Assembly: GCF_002902405.1 (NCBI RefSeq) | Contig: NZ_PPQS01000039.1 | Location: 136,218-200,217 of the forward strand | DNA: 64,000 bases | Direction of reading: 5' to 3' | Origin: Staphylococcus schweitzeri | GTDB lineage: Bacteria > Bacillota > Bacilli > Staphylococcales > Staphylococcaceae | Shown: positions 63,911 through 64,000 of the stretch, piece by piece | Layout of the letters: every line of letters starts with the position of its first letter | Numbering within the stretch: position 1 is the stretch's first letter | Notes under the pieces: model-generated | The model's database searches: none | Told to the model about the DNA's origin: nothing | What the model saw: only the letters and a program-made list of their open reading frames with translations | Program-made: the position numbers and the translations under genes

Positions 63911-64000
63911 ATGGCTGAAAAATTACAAAGGGAACTAAGCAATCGCCACATACAATTAATTGCTATCGGTGGTGCGATTGGTACTGGCCTATTCTTAGGT
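63911..64000 (+). CDS. APC-family amino-acid permease (start only; runs off the right edge)
   Basis: Thirty residues: MAEKLQRELSNRHIQLIAIG followed by GAIGTGLFLG, the helix-1 signature of APC permeases. GGGAGAT precedes the ATG. In staphylococci the gene divergent from citZ is a D-serine/D-alanine/glycine-type transporter, which fits, but the substrate cannot be read from 30 residues. Confidence 0.85.
   Translation, partial: MAEKLQRELSNRHIQLIAIGGAIGTGLFLG

Overview
The window is a low-GC Firmicute core-chromosome segment and almost certainly comes from the Staphylococcus aureus complex. Nearly every protein (LytH, Rel, SecDF, MreC, Prp, ValRS, HemA-X-C-D-B-L, ClpX, trigger factor, DnaB/DnaI, GapB, PolA, PhoPR, Icd/CitZ) reads as a close staphylococcal homologue, and the gene order is the staphylococcal one. 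From memory, the proteins differ from S. aureus by scattered substitutions (more in Tag and in the AbrB-family transporter), so S. argenteus, S. schweitzeri or a divergent S. aureus are all possible; the species cannot be fixed without alignment. I see no insertion sequence, prophage, CRISPR array, tRNA or rRNA gene, and no convincing horizontally acquired island.

Almost all genes lie on the minus strand, so operons read from high to low coordinates. In transcription order from the right: citZ-icd (TCA cycle entry); phoP-phoR (phosphate two-component system); an uncharacterised polytopic membrane protein; polA-mutM-coaE (DNA repair and CoA); gapB (gluconeogenic GAPDH) under a dense operator region; nrdR-dnaB-dnaI (ribonucleotide reductase control and primosome loading); thrS behind a T-box; lysP behind a lysine riboswitch; infC-rpmI-rplT behind an L20-type attenuator; a Nudix hydrolase and a YsoA-like TPR protein; tig, clpX, engB; and the haem operon hemA-hemX-hemC-hemD-hemB-hemL. 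Then follow an AbrB-family membrane protein; valS-folC behind a T-box; comC-radC; small membrane proteins; mreC-mreD; rplU-prp-rpmA; obg and an ACT-domain gene; ruvA-ruvB-queA-tgt-yajC; secDF; recJ-apt; rel-dtd-lytH; and hisS-aspS behind a third T-box. Only tag, one tiny membrane protein and the start of an amino-acid permease at the right edge are on the plus strand.

The gene content is ordinary housekeeping, and I found no new multi-gene system. The value is in control regions and small features: three T-boxes (two with promoters abutting the upstream stop codon), a lysine riboswitch, an L20 attenuator, a non-AUG (AUA) start for infC placed as in Bacillus, two inverted CcpN-like boxes plus a cre-like site on the gapB promoter, an exact 28-nt direct repeat in the rplU leader, a diverged hairpin duplication between rpmA and obg, a 39-codon reading frame with its own terminator beside mreC, and a polytopic protein with an Asp-Asp motif that could be a GT-C glycosyltransferase. 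Many gene starts were moved inward from the longest open frame to the codon with a well-spaced Shine-Dalgarno sequence; this is stated in each entry.
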